This document shows positions 58,201 to 64,000 of a stretch of DNA of 64,000 nucleotides, in pieces; the first letter of the stretch is position 1; every line of letters begins with the position of its first letter. This stretch comes from Camellia lanceoleosa (lineage: Eukaryota; Streptophyta; Magnoliopsida; Ericales; Theaceae), in the NCBI GenBank assembly GCA_025200525.1, contig CM045761.1:101036182-101100181 (forward strand). The letters are read 5' to 3'. A program made the translations under genes and the position numbers. The notes under the pieces are model-generated. The model was not told the origin of the DNA. It made no database searches and was given only the letters and a program-made list of their open reading frames with translations.

Positions 58201-60457
58201 AGTTGTATTCTCCGCCTCTATCACTTCTCAATACTTTCATCAAACAACCACTTTGTCTTTTAACAAGATTTTGAAATTTCTTGAAGACAGAGAAAACTTC
58301 ACTCTTTTGTCTCATGAAATACACCCAAGTGATTCTAGTAAAATCATCAACAAAGATAATAAAGTACTTGTTACCTTCATGAGTTGGTATATCTATGGGT
58401 CCGCACACATCGGTATGGACAAGCTCCAATGGTACTTTAGCTCTCCATGCTTTCTCCTTTGGAAATGACTCCCGGTGATGCGTTCCAAGTGCATAACCTT
58501 CACAAATATGTTGCACTTCATGAATGGTTGGCAACCCCAAAACCATATTCTTTTGTTGTAGATGCTTTAAGCTTTGAAAATTCAAGTGCCCAAATCTTCT
58601 ATGCTAAAGTCATAAATTATCAATCACATTCATCTTCAAAGCCGCATTTTTGCTATACTGGAAAATGAGAGGAAAACTTCTATTCTTCTCCATCTTGATT
58701 TTTGCTACAACTTGGCTTTTCCCTCCCTTGTCAAAAATTTCACAAAAATCATCTTCAAAGTGAACAAGATATCCATGCTCCATAAGTTGTCCAACACTTA
58801 GCAAATTTTGCTCCAAATTTTGCTCTAAGTCTAGAACTAGGAGAACATTGGAAATGAATCTTGTACCCATCTTGGTTTCTATAGCAATAGTACATTTTCT
58901 TTTTGTTTGGACTAAGGCACCATTTCCCATTTTTACTTGAGAACTGGAGGAAGCATCCATTTTCACAAAAATGCTCTCATCTCCTGTCATGTGATTGCTA
59001 CATCCACTATCGAGAAACCATTTATCCTTGTTTTGATCTGATGCCTTGTGACAAGCATAGAACATGTGCCCTTCATTTTCTTGCTCCTCGGAAAAATTAG
59101 CTTGTTGAGTGCTCTTGACTTGGCAATCCTTCTTGACATGCCCAAATTTGTTGTAATTGTAACATTTTGGCTTTCCTCAAAATCAACAATCTTTATCAAC
59201 ACGATTGCTTCAGTTGCAAGTTCCACACTTTTGTTGAGTGGACTTTTCATTTTCTTTTCTTTTAAAATTAGACATTCTTCTTCCTCTTGCATTTCTTGTT
59301 CTTCCGGTTGCATTTCTTCCTCTTCATTTTCCTTGGGAATTAGAGGTACTAACATTAAGCTTGGATTGAAAGGCACTTTCAATTGACTTTTTAGATTGCC
59401 TACTCAACCTTTGTTCAAATATTTTAATTGAACCTATCAAATCTTCAATACTCAAATTAGGAAGATCTTTAGTTTCTTTAATGACAACAATAATAGGATT
59501 GTATTTCTCCGACAAACTTATCAAAATTTTCTCAACAACTCTTTGATTAGTAATATTATCCCGATAAATTTTCATTTGGTTTACAAGTTCCATAACCCTA
59601 GAAAAATAATCCTTCAACAATTCCATATCCTTCATCTTTAAATTTTCAAAATCTTTTTTCAATGATTGAAGTTTGATGGTTCTTACCTTCAAGTTGCCTC
59701 TATACTCTTTCTAAAGAATATCCCATGCCTCCTTCGCTTTTGTTGCATTGATAATTCTTGGAAAGATTGCTTCTGAAACTCCTTGTTGAATAAAAGAGAG
59801 AGCCTTTGAATCCTTCTTCCTTTGCTCTTTTAATTGGTTCTTTTGGGGATTTGTCAAAGCTCCTTCATTTTCAGGTTTCTCGAACCCATTTTCAACAAGA
59901 TCCCAAAGATCCGTATAGACAAAAATAGTTCTTATTTTCACATGCCAAAAATCAAAATTTTCACCATTAAAGATAAGAGTAGATATATTTTGGTTGTTGG
60001 GATTCATCATGGACGTCGGTTTGTTCTTGTTCGGGGCTTGTTTTCCTGTATCCGATCTCTACGCCTAGCTTGTTCTTGACCCAACAGAAGTGGTATCAGA
60101 GCTTTGGTTAGCTTTTGATAAAACTCTCTCCAGAATGAACTATTATTTTGTATTGAATTTTTCTCTCTTATTTTTTGTATCCTTTGCCCATAGACTTACA
60201 TCATTTTATATAGAGAATGTTATATATAAGTTCAATGAATAAGATTCATGAACCTAAACAACCTTGCAATTAACTAGGTACATGAATATAATCTAGACAA
60301 TGTACTTAATAAATATAAAATACATGAATACAAAGAATGTATGAACTCAATGTATCCAATGCATGCAATGTATCCAATGTATCTAATGTAAATATGACAT
60401 TAATTTTAACAAACCCTTCTAACACATGGATCAATTCAAAATCAACCCAAACTAGAT

Positions 60458-60500
<43 letters not shown>

Positions 60501-63151
60501 CAAACTGGTGCCAATGTCTGGAATCCAAATGGAAGGAAGCTTTTTCTCTCTAAATTTTAGAGATAGAAGCTTTCTTTCTATTATCTGGTGCAAGTAATTT
60601 GTACTACCTCGCTCTATTGCTGAAAGCAATAGGCTGGGCTCTAACTGGACAAACTGGTGATTAGGAAAGATGATTAAAAATTGATTTTTTAGTTTTTTTT
60701 TGACTTTTTTTTTATGTGAGATGTGATGTGATTTAAAATGAGTTAAAAATTAGTTTTTAACTTGTTCCCAAATGATCCCAAAATACAAAAATCTTGCCCA
60801 TAAAAAGCATTTTGTTTGGTTTGAGTTTTTTTTTTTAATTCACTTTTGTAGAAAATTAAAATCTTTTATTTTTTGTGTTTTTTTTTTATTTTTATTAATT
60901 TTTAAAATTTTTAGATACACTTAATATAAATACACTTAAAAAATATAATATTTATGAAAAAAGTTTATAAAAAGTTCACTAAATATCAAAAATATAAAAA
61001 TTCAATATATTTTTTTTATTCTTATGTATTTATTGATTTTTTAAAATATTTTATTTTTTAGATATATTTAAGTAAGGTGTTTTTAAAAAAATAAAAAAAA
61101 TTACTTAAAATTTTAAAAATACTCACTAAAAATTTTAAAAAAATACAAAAAATAAGAAAATTTAATTTTCAAAAAAATTAAATTCAAAAAATTAAAACCA
61201 AATGATGAAGCCAAGTTGGGTACTATTTTGGCCTACAAGATCTATAAATGGGAGGTATGAGGGGGTTTGTTTAGACCGATTGGATAAGAAGGGATTATAA
61301 TTTATCAGAGTGTTAATTTTGGGATATATTATTCTCGAATTATTTAATTGGATTGGATTTGTATCGTATATTTGTTTAATCATGAGATTAGATGTTTAGA
61401 TTGGACAATCTATTGAATCTTATTTTATTTAGTCGTGGAATTAGATATTTGGATTGAATCATTCTATTGAATCCAATGTGTATCCTATTTTATTTAATTT
61501 TTTTACTAGAACTTTTAAAACATTAAATAAATAGAATATCAATAAAAATTATATAAATTTATTTTAATTTTAGTTGAGATTTTTTAATTTGATTTTAATT
61601 TAAACTTTTAAATAAATTGAAAATTTAATTTAATTTTTAATTAAATAAATTGAACTTTTAATCTTATTTTTAATTTACTAAAATTATATAGATTTTATTT
61701 TGGTTGTTATTTTAATTTTATTTCAATGAACTCACGATTTATAATCATAATCTTGAGTTTTCTATCTCACATGTTTCGGATAGAGTTGTCTCATATATAA
61801 AAGACTATTAATTCGAATAAACTCATAATTTGCTGTAAAATTTTTAAACAAAACAATAGATTATTTTATTTACCAGACAGTGAGTTCTATCCATACTCCG
61901 ATCCCTCCAAACAAATGTACTTCATGTGCCTACTGGAAGTAGTCGATGCATATAAGGCAAAATTCAAAGAAAGTGATGTATGGAAAATAATAGTATAAAT
62001 AAATAAACAGTGTTGATTGAGGCACCCAGTCTCCAACCACCCCTACCACCCTCCCCACACACATACATGGGGGTTAGTCATTGGATAAAAAAAAAGACGA
62101 AAAATAAAAAAAAAGAAAAGAAAAAGAAAAAAAAGACCAATCACAGTCCACTAGGGGGCCTGGAACCCCAGTGGGGTCTGGGGCATTTTCATAAATAAAT
62201 AACTTGAACCAAGTTTATTGTGTCCGAGGAAATGGAAACTCGATGGGGATGTGATATAACTACAGAAAGTTGATAACTATTGATACAGGTCACCATTCAA
62301 CAGAAGTAAAAATTCAAACAAATCATATGGGGAGCTCTCAATGTTCGATACCGACATATCGTTCGTGAGTTCTGAAAGACGAAGCACTGATCGTGTACTC
62401 GCCTCTCCCTTTAACACTCAGGAATTGGGTGTAGGTGCAGCACCCCCTCGACTTTCATATGGCTCAGATACGGACAACAGAAACTTTGGGTCCCCATTCT
62501 CGGCATCCAAGTCATTTGATCCAGGTTTTATGCAGGGCTACTCCTCCAGCTCAGAAAGTGCCAGTATGTCATGGTCATCATCACAAAACCTGGTATGCTC
62601 ATACAATTGCTATTGCAATTTCAGGAAACAATTATAAATTAGACTGCCCAACTAACCAAAAATATACAACCATAAGTTTGATCATAATATATGTAATAGA
62701 CCACCGCGGTGACTGTCCTAGTGGTAAGGGAGTTTGCTTCTCTCCTTGTTGCTAGGATCTGAATCCCCGTTACATTCAAGTGGAAGCCGGGGGTTTTAAG
62801 GTGGACCCGTTAACTTTTCCCAGTTTGCTCTGGCCCACATCAGTCATAATGGCAGGTGCGGGGCAGGTTTGGACATCAATATATATATATATATGTACGG
62901 GGGCGAAATATCCTCTGCTTTCTGTACTCCTTGAACTACCACGACCGGCCTATCTCTTGAGGAGAATTGCCTCCACAATATATATATATATATATAATGG
63001 CATGGATCAAGTGTAGAATGCTTGTACTAAATACTTACAAATTTTCTAGGATGATGTAGAAGCTGAGATGAGGAGGCTTAAGCAAGAACTCAAGCAAACA
63101 ATGGACATGTACAGCTCAGCCTGTAAAGAAGCACTTACAGCAAAACAGAAG
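34549..63151 (+). CDS. Universal stress domain kinase (RLCK-IX / plant U-box kinase type), exons 1-7, 3' end off-window
   Basis: Seven exons with matching phases join into one 366-codon frame: 34549-34732, 35378-35499, 36478-36599, 42446-42654, 42766-42820, 62289-62592 and 63050-63151. The N-terminus is a universal stress protein domain ([57 protein letters not shown]). It is followed by [18 protein letters not shown], a Ser/Pro-rich linker with [16 protein letters not shown], and the start of a coiled coil ([20 protein letters not shown]). This order is that of plant receptor-like cytoplasmic kinases with N-terminal USP, some also bearing a C-terminal U-box E3 domain. The kinase and any U-box lie to the right. 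No stop or frameshift is present. Introns 3 (5.8 kb) and 5 (19.5 kb) are filled with transposons. Confidence 0.92.
35378..35499 (+). CDS. Host kinase exon 2
   Basis: Acceptor CATTTAG at 35377 and donor GAT|GTGAGT. It encodes [20 protein letters not shown] and [20 protein letters not shown], the middle of the USP domain. It enters in phase 1 and leaves in phase 0. Confidence 0.9.
35785..35886 (+). mobile_element. Minimal LINE 3'-end insertion in host intron 2
   Basis: A 102-base insert ends in ATCAATAAAG and about 19 A residues. It is flanked by the 16-base target duplication ATTGGTGTCACTATGT (35769-35784 and 35887-35902). This is a severely 5'-truncated retroposon on the plus strand. Confidence 0.9.
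36478..36599 (+). CDS. Host kinase exon 3
   Basis: Acceptor GGTGCAG and donor AG|GTAATA. It encodes [20 protein letters not shown] and [15 protein letters not shown], the end of the USP domain. It leaves in phase 2. Confidence 0.92.
36661..36693. repeat. (CT)n microsatellite in host intron 3
   Basis: A pure CT tract of about 33 bases, shortly after exon 3. Confidence 0.95.
37187..37301 (+). repeat. 115-bp direct repeat, left copy
   Basis: CTAGCATAAATTGCTAGCAG to AATAGAAGAAT, identical by eye over 115 bases to 38523-38637. The pair flanks the CACTA-like segment. Confidence 0.95.
37310..37465 (-). mobile_element. tRNA-derived SINE-like sequence inside the CACTA segment
   Basis: The minus strand shows an A-box-like GTGGCGAAGTGGA (37432-37449) and a B-box-like GGGTTCGAAACTT (37378-37390) about 45 bases apart, the internal Pol III promoter of plant SINEs. 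It does not fold as an intact tRNA. Confidence 0.6.
37620..38000. repeat. AT-rich tandem repeat
   Basis: The unit TTAAATTATTTATTTAACA recurs about eight to ten times with variation. Confidence 0.8.
39301..40424. other. Non-coding part of host intron 3
   Basis: No gene. It holds (TTC)n at about 39547-39578, TA-rich runs near 40150 and a (TA)n run at 40241-40263. Confidence 0.6.
40425..40681. mobile_element. MITE, hAT-like termini
   Basis: A 257-base insert with inverted ends GCCCTGTTTGGT and ACCAAACAGGCA. Its body is rich in CTTATAA and AAGCTGAT repeats and has no coding capacity. No clear 8-base target duplication is visible, so the superfamily is tentative. Confidence 0.65.
41008..42170. 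repeat. Unclassified repeat with GGGTGTCG / CGACACCT ends
   Basis: GGGTGTCGTATCC at 41008 and TTCGACACCT near 42160 form short inverted ends around about 1.16 kb of non-coding sequence. It contains ATCTATTTATAAGCC, a TATA-like site near 41715. GGTGTCG-type ends are familiar from high-copy plant repeats, but I cannot place the family. Confidence 0.35.
42446..42654 (+). CDS. Host kinase exon 4
   Basis: Acceptor TGTGACAG and donor GAG|GTCTGA. The junction codon completes the Arg-Arg-Phe of the USP end. The exon continues [20 protein letters not shown] and [13 protein letters not shown], then a Pro/Asn-rich linker. It lies about 5.8 kb from exon 3, a conserved arrangement stretched by insertions. 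Confidence 0.92.
42766..42820 (+). CDS. Host kinase exon 5
   Basis: A 55-base exon with acceptor TTTCAG and donor CAG|GTAAGT. It encodes [18 protein letters not shown] and fits the phases of exon 4 (out 1) and exon 6 (in 2). It is too short to be found by ORF length alone. Confidence 0.85.
42821..43449. other. Start of host intron 5, non-coding
   Basis: It contains an A run near 42840-42855, a near-duplicate of nearby sequence (GATCAAATGCAAATCAATGG) and a T run near 43048. No gene is seen. Confidence 0.55.
43450..44370 (-). repeat. 3' LTR of the SIRE-like element
   Basis: It starts TGAAAATCC on the plus strand and ends CCTAACA (TGTTAGG in element sense). In element sense, a palindrome cluster (about 44285-44097) is followed by the TATA-like CTATTTAAACATG (about 44072-44084). 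Confidence 0.88.
44097..44290. promoter_or_regulatory. CGCTCGAGCG palindrome cluster in U3 of the SIRE-like LTR
   Basis: At least six full or one-mismatch copies (CGCTCGAGCG, CGCTTGAGCG, CCGCTCGAGCGG) lie within about 190 bases, directly upstream of the TATA-like box in element sense. The other LTR has the same cluster at about 53910-54105, with somewhat more perfect copies. Confidence 0.9.
44371..44383 (-). other. Polypurine tract of the SIRE-like element
   Basis: The minus strand reads GACAAAGGGGGAGAT, immediately before the 3' LTR start TGTTAGG. Position and sequence are typical of this lineage. Confidence 0.85.
44683..44855. repeat. Two-copy 89-bp tandem repeat near the SIRE-like 3' LTR
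   Basis: ACCACCAATGAAACCAAAAA begins at 44683 and again at 44772. Each copy contains short ATGTCCAA sub-repeats and GCCAATCTGCCAATCT. It lies between the extra gene and the polypurine tract. Confidence 0.85.
44887..45978 (-). CDS. SIRE-like element accessory gene, putative plant transposon protein domain
   Basis: An intact 363-codon frame in sense orientation, located where SIRE elements carry their extra ORF. A block [20 protein letters not shown] and [18 protein letters not shown] fits the putative plant transposon protein domain (PF20167-type, by motif memory). The C-terminus is Gln/His-rich and coiled-coil-like ([20 protein letters not shown]). The start MSASASK is preferred over the longer frame because a CCCCTAG|TC acceptor lies two bases before it. 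With a CTTTG|GTAAGT donor at 46546 this makes a 566-base leader intron. A TATA-like box lies near 46680. Function is unknown. Confidence 0.72.
   Translation of the reverse strand: MSASASKRCKATVSRPPFNSVRFQSAKQSKSFYKSFESRTVHLERNVQADTFASIHIRPLFDPIGGDLVLSFSERQNLDWVREFYCNMEGIRDFEPSFTTWVRSKAISVTPALIRQLFKIEQIFPKHYPLPVPDRPTCNFDDVAKELCGVARHWPKGGLIKQFELLPEFRLLNLIVCANIIVTTHLSEVKQDQGFILSCIARHRSIDLASLIITKMIGAHGHKQLGLPYGCLINRLLSNLGAPVLEDDEFVFPSRPFTKKTMSQSRAHIKGELSRVSPSAGVAVGLAEEAEFDAATAGDGDEATVPPPDIHVQFQQFVEAMTRHLDFLDARFDAFDGRLGQMEQTLTHLVHLIQSQQPSPPDA
45981..46546 (-). other. Predicted intron in the accessory gene leader
   Basis: Donor GTAAGT at 46546-46541 and acceptor CCCCTAG ending 45981, minus strand. 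A T-rich tract precedes the acceptor region. Inferred from splice signals only. Confidence 0.5.
46677..46850 (-). promoter_or_regulatory. CGCTCGAGCG cluster and TATA-like box before the SIRE-like accessory gene
   Basis: Five CTCGAG-centred motifs (CGCTCGAGCG twice near 46694-46725, CGCTCGAGCGC near 46748, GCTCGAGCGC near 46770 and CGCTCGAGCGG near 46840) precede the TATA-like ATATTTAA (46677-46684) in element sense. The arrangement copies the LTR promoter layout of the same element. Confidence 0.85.
46851..47803 (-). other. Non-coding spacer between pol and the accessory promoter
   Basis: It holds a T run near 46855-46870 and a (TG)n run near 47090-47101. Minus-strand frames here are short and without recognisable domains. 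Confidence 0.6.
47804..48094 (-). pseudogene. SIRE-like RNase H C-terminal fragment
   Basis: It contains [20 protein letters not shown] and [14 protein letters not shown], the end of copia RNase H. The upstream part of the domain (48095-48372) is only partly readable and out of frame, so a frameshift separates it from RT. Confidence 0.85.
48373..48882 (-). pseudogene. SIRE-like reverse transcriptase C-terminal half
   Basis: It begins at [14 protein letters not shown] and carries the catalytic YVDD ([11 protein letters not shown]), then FLGLQIKQS and [17 protein letters not shown]. It is in frame with the next piece upstream but separated by a TAA after GFEDP. Confidence 0.9.
48916..49848 (-). 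pseudogene. SIRE-like integrase tail and reverse transcriptase N-terminal half
   Basis: The integrase C-terminal block [18 protein letters not shown] leads through a Ser/Pro/Gln linker to RT ([34 protein letters not shown]). It is cut from the upstream integrase frame by a TAG at 49852-49854 after TPYEL, where the family usually has Trp. Confidence 0.9.
49855..51636 (-). pseudogene. SIRE-like CCHC knuckle, protease and integrase; catalytic Glu replaced
   Basis: A coiled coil ([15 protein letters not shown]) is followed by the CCHC knuckle [14 protein letters not shown] and the aspartic protease site [11 protein letters not shown]. Then come the pre-integrase HHCC region ([19 protein letters not shown]) and integrase with Asp in VHMDLMGP and IRTDHGREF. 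The third catalytic block reads NGVVQRKNR, with Gln where Glu is expected, so strand transfer should be lost. It is out of frame with the gag piece upstream; the shift is near 51700-51740. Confidence 0.9.
51639..53183 (-). pseudogene. gag: SIRE-like gag with an internal repeat of its N-terminal block
   Basis: The gag starts with the [12 protein letters not shown] block and UBN2-type core ([40 protein letters not shown]). Its knuckle has lost the first Cys ([15 protein letters not shown]). Downstream, a second copy of the N-terminal block appears ([20 protein letters not shown], then [17 protein letters not shown]). Whether this duplication is lineage-wide or private I cannot say. The frame ends in a shifted version of the following coiled coil. 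Confidence 0.85.
53245..53257 (-). other. Primer-binding site of the SIRE-like element
   Basis: The minus strand reads TTGATATCAGAGCGGG beside the LTR end. This differs by one base from the initiator-Met primer site TGGTATCAGAGC common in plant copia elements. Confidence 0.8.
53259..54162 (-). repeat. 5' LTR of the SIRE-like element, outermost bases missing
   Basis: Homology to the 3' LTR runs from TGAAAATCC to CCGGATTTGA, then stops. The last ~20 bases before the expected terminal CCTAACA are absent and foreign sequence begins (TAACTGCC). The palindrome cluster and TATA-like box are retained. Confidence 0.88.
54163..55550. repeat. Diverged tandem repeat of unknown origin, about 220-310 bp period
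   Basis: The landmark GGGTCACATRAAGATA recurs near 54311, 54534, 54811 and 55120. Each is preceded by a CTTCACTCCATG/GCCATGATAGAAGTGGCTC-like block and followed by CAACTAAGTTGTA-type sequence. The right end (about 55440-55550) contains, on the minus strand, TTGGTGTCGGATCATAAG followed by an ATG, superficially like a primer site and leader. No recognisable protein is seen. The copies are clearly related but strongly diverged. Confidence 0.6.
55556..55868 (-). repeat. 3' LTR of the small copia element
   Basis: It starts TATTAGCTATTGATAAAAC (TG-to-TA at the very end) and ends TTTTAACA. It contains ATGTATCCAATGCATACAAT-type short repeats. Confidence 0.88.
55869..56686 (-). pseudogene. Small copia element RNase H region
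   Basis: RT end ([30 protein letters not shown]) and RNase H ([55 protein letters not shown]). A 97-base tandem duplication at the upstream edge (56561-56657 and 56658-about 56745) repeats the [11 protein letters not shown] coding block. Confidence 0.88.
56808..57077 (-). pseudogene. Small copia element RT C-terminal half
   Basis: [20 protein letters not shown] and the catalytic YVDD ([14 protein letters not shown]). It is separated by in-frame stops from the N-terminal half. Confidence 0.88.
57138..58031 (-). pseudogene. Small copia element integrase tail and RT N-terminal half
   Basis: Integrase C-terminal block ([20 protein letters not shown]), a Ser-rich linker, then RT with [33 protein letters not shown] and [21 protein letters not shown] follows LEE. 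Confidence 0.88.
58100..58585 (-). pseudogene. Small copia element integrase core
   Basis: Catalytic blocks [19 protein letters not shown] and NSVAERKN retain D, D and E. The pre-integrase HHCC region is degraded (CEGYALG). Upstream, two stops within a few codons (TGA then TAG, about 58600-58612) sit at positions normally held by Trp. Confidence 0.88.
58610..59065 (-). pseudogene. Small copia element protease
   Basis: The aspartic protease site [11 protein letters not shown] is intact and is followed by [20 protein letters not shown], which carries a small LEQN duplication. It ends at the stop cluster before the pre-integrase domain. Confidence 0.85.
59066..60010 (-). pseudogene. gag: Small copia element gag with damaged CCHC knuckle
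   Basis: It starts at a Met-Met-Asn leader ([20 protein letters not shown]). The UBN2 core continues after a TAG in WDIL*KEYRG and contains [20 protein letters not shown] and [15 protein letters not shown]. The knuckle near 59130-59165 reads [14 protein letters not shown], with Tyr in place of the second Cys. A frameshift near 59320 separates core and knuckle. Confidence 0.85.
60091..60102 (+). other. Initiator-Met primer-site dodecamer in inverted orientation
   Basis: TGGTATCAGAGC is on the plus strand, two bases from the 5' LTR edge, although the element is on the minus strand. It is preceded by GACCCAACAGAAG, which looks like an LTR end of a plus-strand element. Confidence 0.8.
60105..60411 (-). 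repeat. 5' LTR of the small copia element
   Basis: TGGTTAGCTTTTGATAAAAC to TTTTAACA, followed by AACCC. It is homologous to 55556-55868 with a short indel in the ATACATGAATA-repeat region. Confidence 0.9.
60417..62288. other. Non-coding end of host intron 5
   Basis: (TC)n at 60461-60497; AT-rich sequence with long T and A runs at 60680-61750; an A/G-rich run at 62085-62135. No coding region or recognisable element is seen. Confidence 0.6.
62289..62592 (+). CDS. Host kinase exon 6
   Basis: Acceptor TGATACAG and donor CTG|GTATGC. It encodes [20 protein letters not shown] and [16 protein letters not shown], then a Ser-rich linker typical of this kinase family. The reading phase matches exon 5 across a 19.5-kb intron. 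Confidence 0.92.
62703..62895 (+). mobile_element. tRNA-derived SINE in host intron 6
   Basis: The A-box-like TGTCCTAGTGGT (62714-62725) and B-box-like GGATCTGAATCC (62755-62766) are spaced as in plant SINEs. A body ending in a TA run (about 62880-62895) follows. A second TA run near 62980 may mark an adjacent fragment. It lies about 110 bases after exon 6. Confidence 0.65.
63050..63151 (+). CDS. Host kinase exon 7
   Basis: Acceptor TTTTCTAG and donor AAG|GTACTG, phase 0 at both ends. It encodes [20 protein letters not shown] and [14 protein letters not shown], the coiled coil that precedes the kinase domain in this family. Confidence 0.93.
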
Positions 63152-64000
63152 GTACTGAGTTGTGGTTAAAAGTTTTGATTTTGCTATGATTTTTTATCTG
63201 GGATAAATTACATTTTACCCCCTTTTGTTAGTGACAAAACACGAGACCTTGAATTTTAAAATGTGACACTGACCCCACTGTTAAAGAGTTAATTATGCTA
63301 AGACCCTGATGCAGGGAAGGTAATGGGATGAGCACTCAAACACAAAGAACAACCAAGAACAACCACGAATTGATAGAAAAAGAGATGCTTTCTCTTATAT
63401 AAATTTTATTCTCCAAAATAATCTGATTTGCCCCAGGGCTTACAGCTCCTATTTATAATAGAACAATGTCCAATTAACTTAGGAAACAAGCCATAAAGGG
63501 TAACGCTCACTAATCAAGGCCGAATCAAAGAAATTACAAAAATTGCTAAAAATAAAAAGATTTGAGTTAAGCTCAAATCTGGAAACTATAATTAAAAAAT
63601 ACATATCTTGGCAAAAACTTAGTCTCAAACGGATTTGTCTAGACCAAGTAATTGATGAATCAGTTTTGTCCAAAAATGGAAAAATCAATGGATATTGGTT
63701 GTGATGGGTATTGGAATTTGACCGAAATCTATCGTACACCATGGCAAAACGATGGATATTGGTTATGACATCATTTTTCGTGTCCTGACCAAATTTCATA
63801 TCAACAAACAAGTGCTATCTCACCTACTAGTGCCGTTTGCCTTTGCCTTGTTTATTCATGACCTCCAAAAACTCTATACATTATTGCATGTTAATTTGGG
63901 TATGGGGTCTTGGTAATTTCTTGCAGTGTTTATAGAATCACAATATATATAGATAATACATATATATACCAAAAGTGAAATCAATTCTATACATACTTAT
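63152..64000. other. Start of host intron 7, with LTR-like fragment
   Basis: No further exon is recognised before the right edge. Between about 63315 and 63890 the sequence differs in character from its flanks and holds a minus-strand TATA-like ATTATAAATAGGAGC near 63450, suggesting a retroelement fragment. The class is unknown. Confidence 0.4.

Larger units (their letters stand above)
55556..60411 (-). mobile_element. Small Ty1/copia retrotransposon with AACCC target duplication
   Basis: LTRs at 55556-55868 and 60105-60411 are flanked by the direct repeat AACCC (55551-55555 and 60412-60416). Minus-strand order: gag, CCHC knuckle, protease, integrase, RT, RNase H. A purine tract (TTAAGAGGGAG on the minus strand, 55869-55880) adjoins the 3' LTR. 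Several Trp and Gln codons are stops, and the zinc knuckle has lost a Cys. Confidence 0.92.

Noticed and set aside
62711..62770. A tRNA gene on the plus strand
   Set aside because: Box spacing fits, but stems do not close and a SINE-like body follows.
63479..63811. 110-codon minus-strand frame in intron 7
   Set aside because: No recognisable domain; it sits in a probable non-coding retroelement fragment.

Overview
This is nuclear DNA from a flowering plant, most likely a eudicot. The evidence is a seven-exon stretch of a plant-specific universal-stress-domain kinase gene (RLCK-IX / plant U-box kinase type), plant-type LTR retrotransposons (Ty3 Tat/Ogre-like, Ty1 SIRE/Maximus-like and other Ty1 elements), L1-type LINEs, tRNA-derived SINEs and a CACTA remnant. 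There are no prokaryotic-style operons. I cannot name the species.

Positions 1-34000 are a nest of transposable elements. A Tat-lineage Ty3 element on the minus strand fills 1-17827; its 5' LTR is 14350-17827 and its 3' LTR lies off the left edge. Gag and protease are broken, but the 1383-codon RT / RNase H / archaeal-type RNase H / integrase frame (5850-10001) is open. Between pol and the missing 3' LTR lie two plus-strand (antisense) accessory genes with introns: an intact five-exon plant-mobile-domain gene (639-3046) and a two-exon DUF7745-like gene (3897-5185) with its own TATA box and one in-frame stop. The young LTR abuts the inside of an older, related LTR (17828-21963), which in turn abuts a truncated LTR of a decayed Ty1/copia element (21964-30068). 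The simplest reading is an element inside an element inside an element. A 5'-truncated LINE (30716-33816) follows.

Positions 34549-63151 carry exons 1-7 of the host gene on the plus strand: the N-terminal universal stress domain, a serine-rich linker and the start of a coiled coil. Its kinase domain lies beyond the right edge. Introns 3 and 5 are swollen by insertions. Intron 3 (5.8 kb) holds a CACTA remnant flanked by a perfect 115-bp direct repeat, a SINE, a MITE and an LTR-like repeat. Intron 5 (19.5 kb) holds a SIRE-like copia element (43450-54162), a diverged approximately 280-bp tandem repeat, and a small copia element with clear AACCC target duplications (55556-60411).

The most interesting pattern is shared by two unrelated retrotransposon families. 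The Tat element carries GGCCGGCC-type palindromes and the SIRE-like element carries CGCTCGAGCG palindromes. In each case the palindromes cluster upstream of a TATA-like box both in the LTR promoter and in front of an element-borne accessory gene that has its own intron and is better preserved than gag. This suggests self-regulation, perhaps anti-silencing, by element-encoded proteins. That function is inference.
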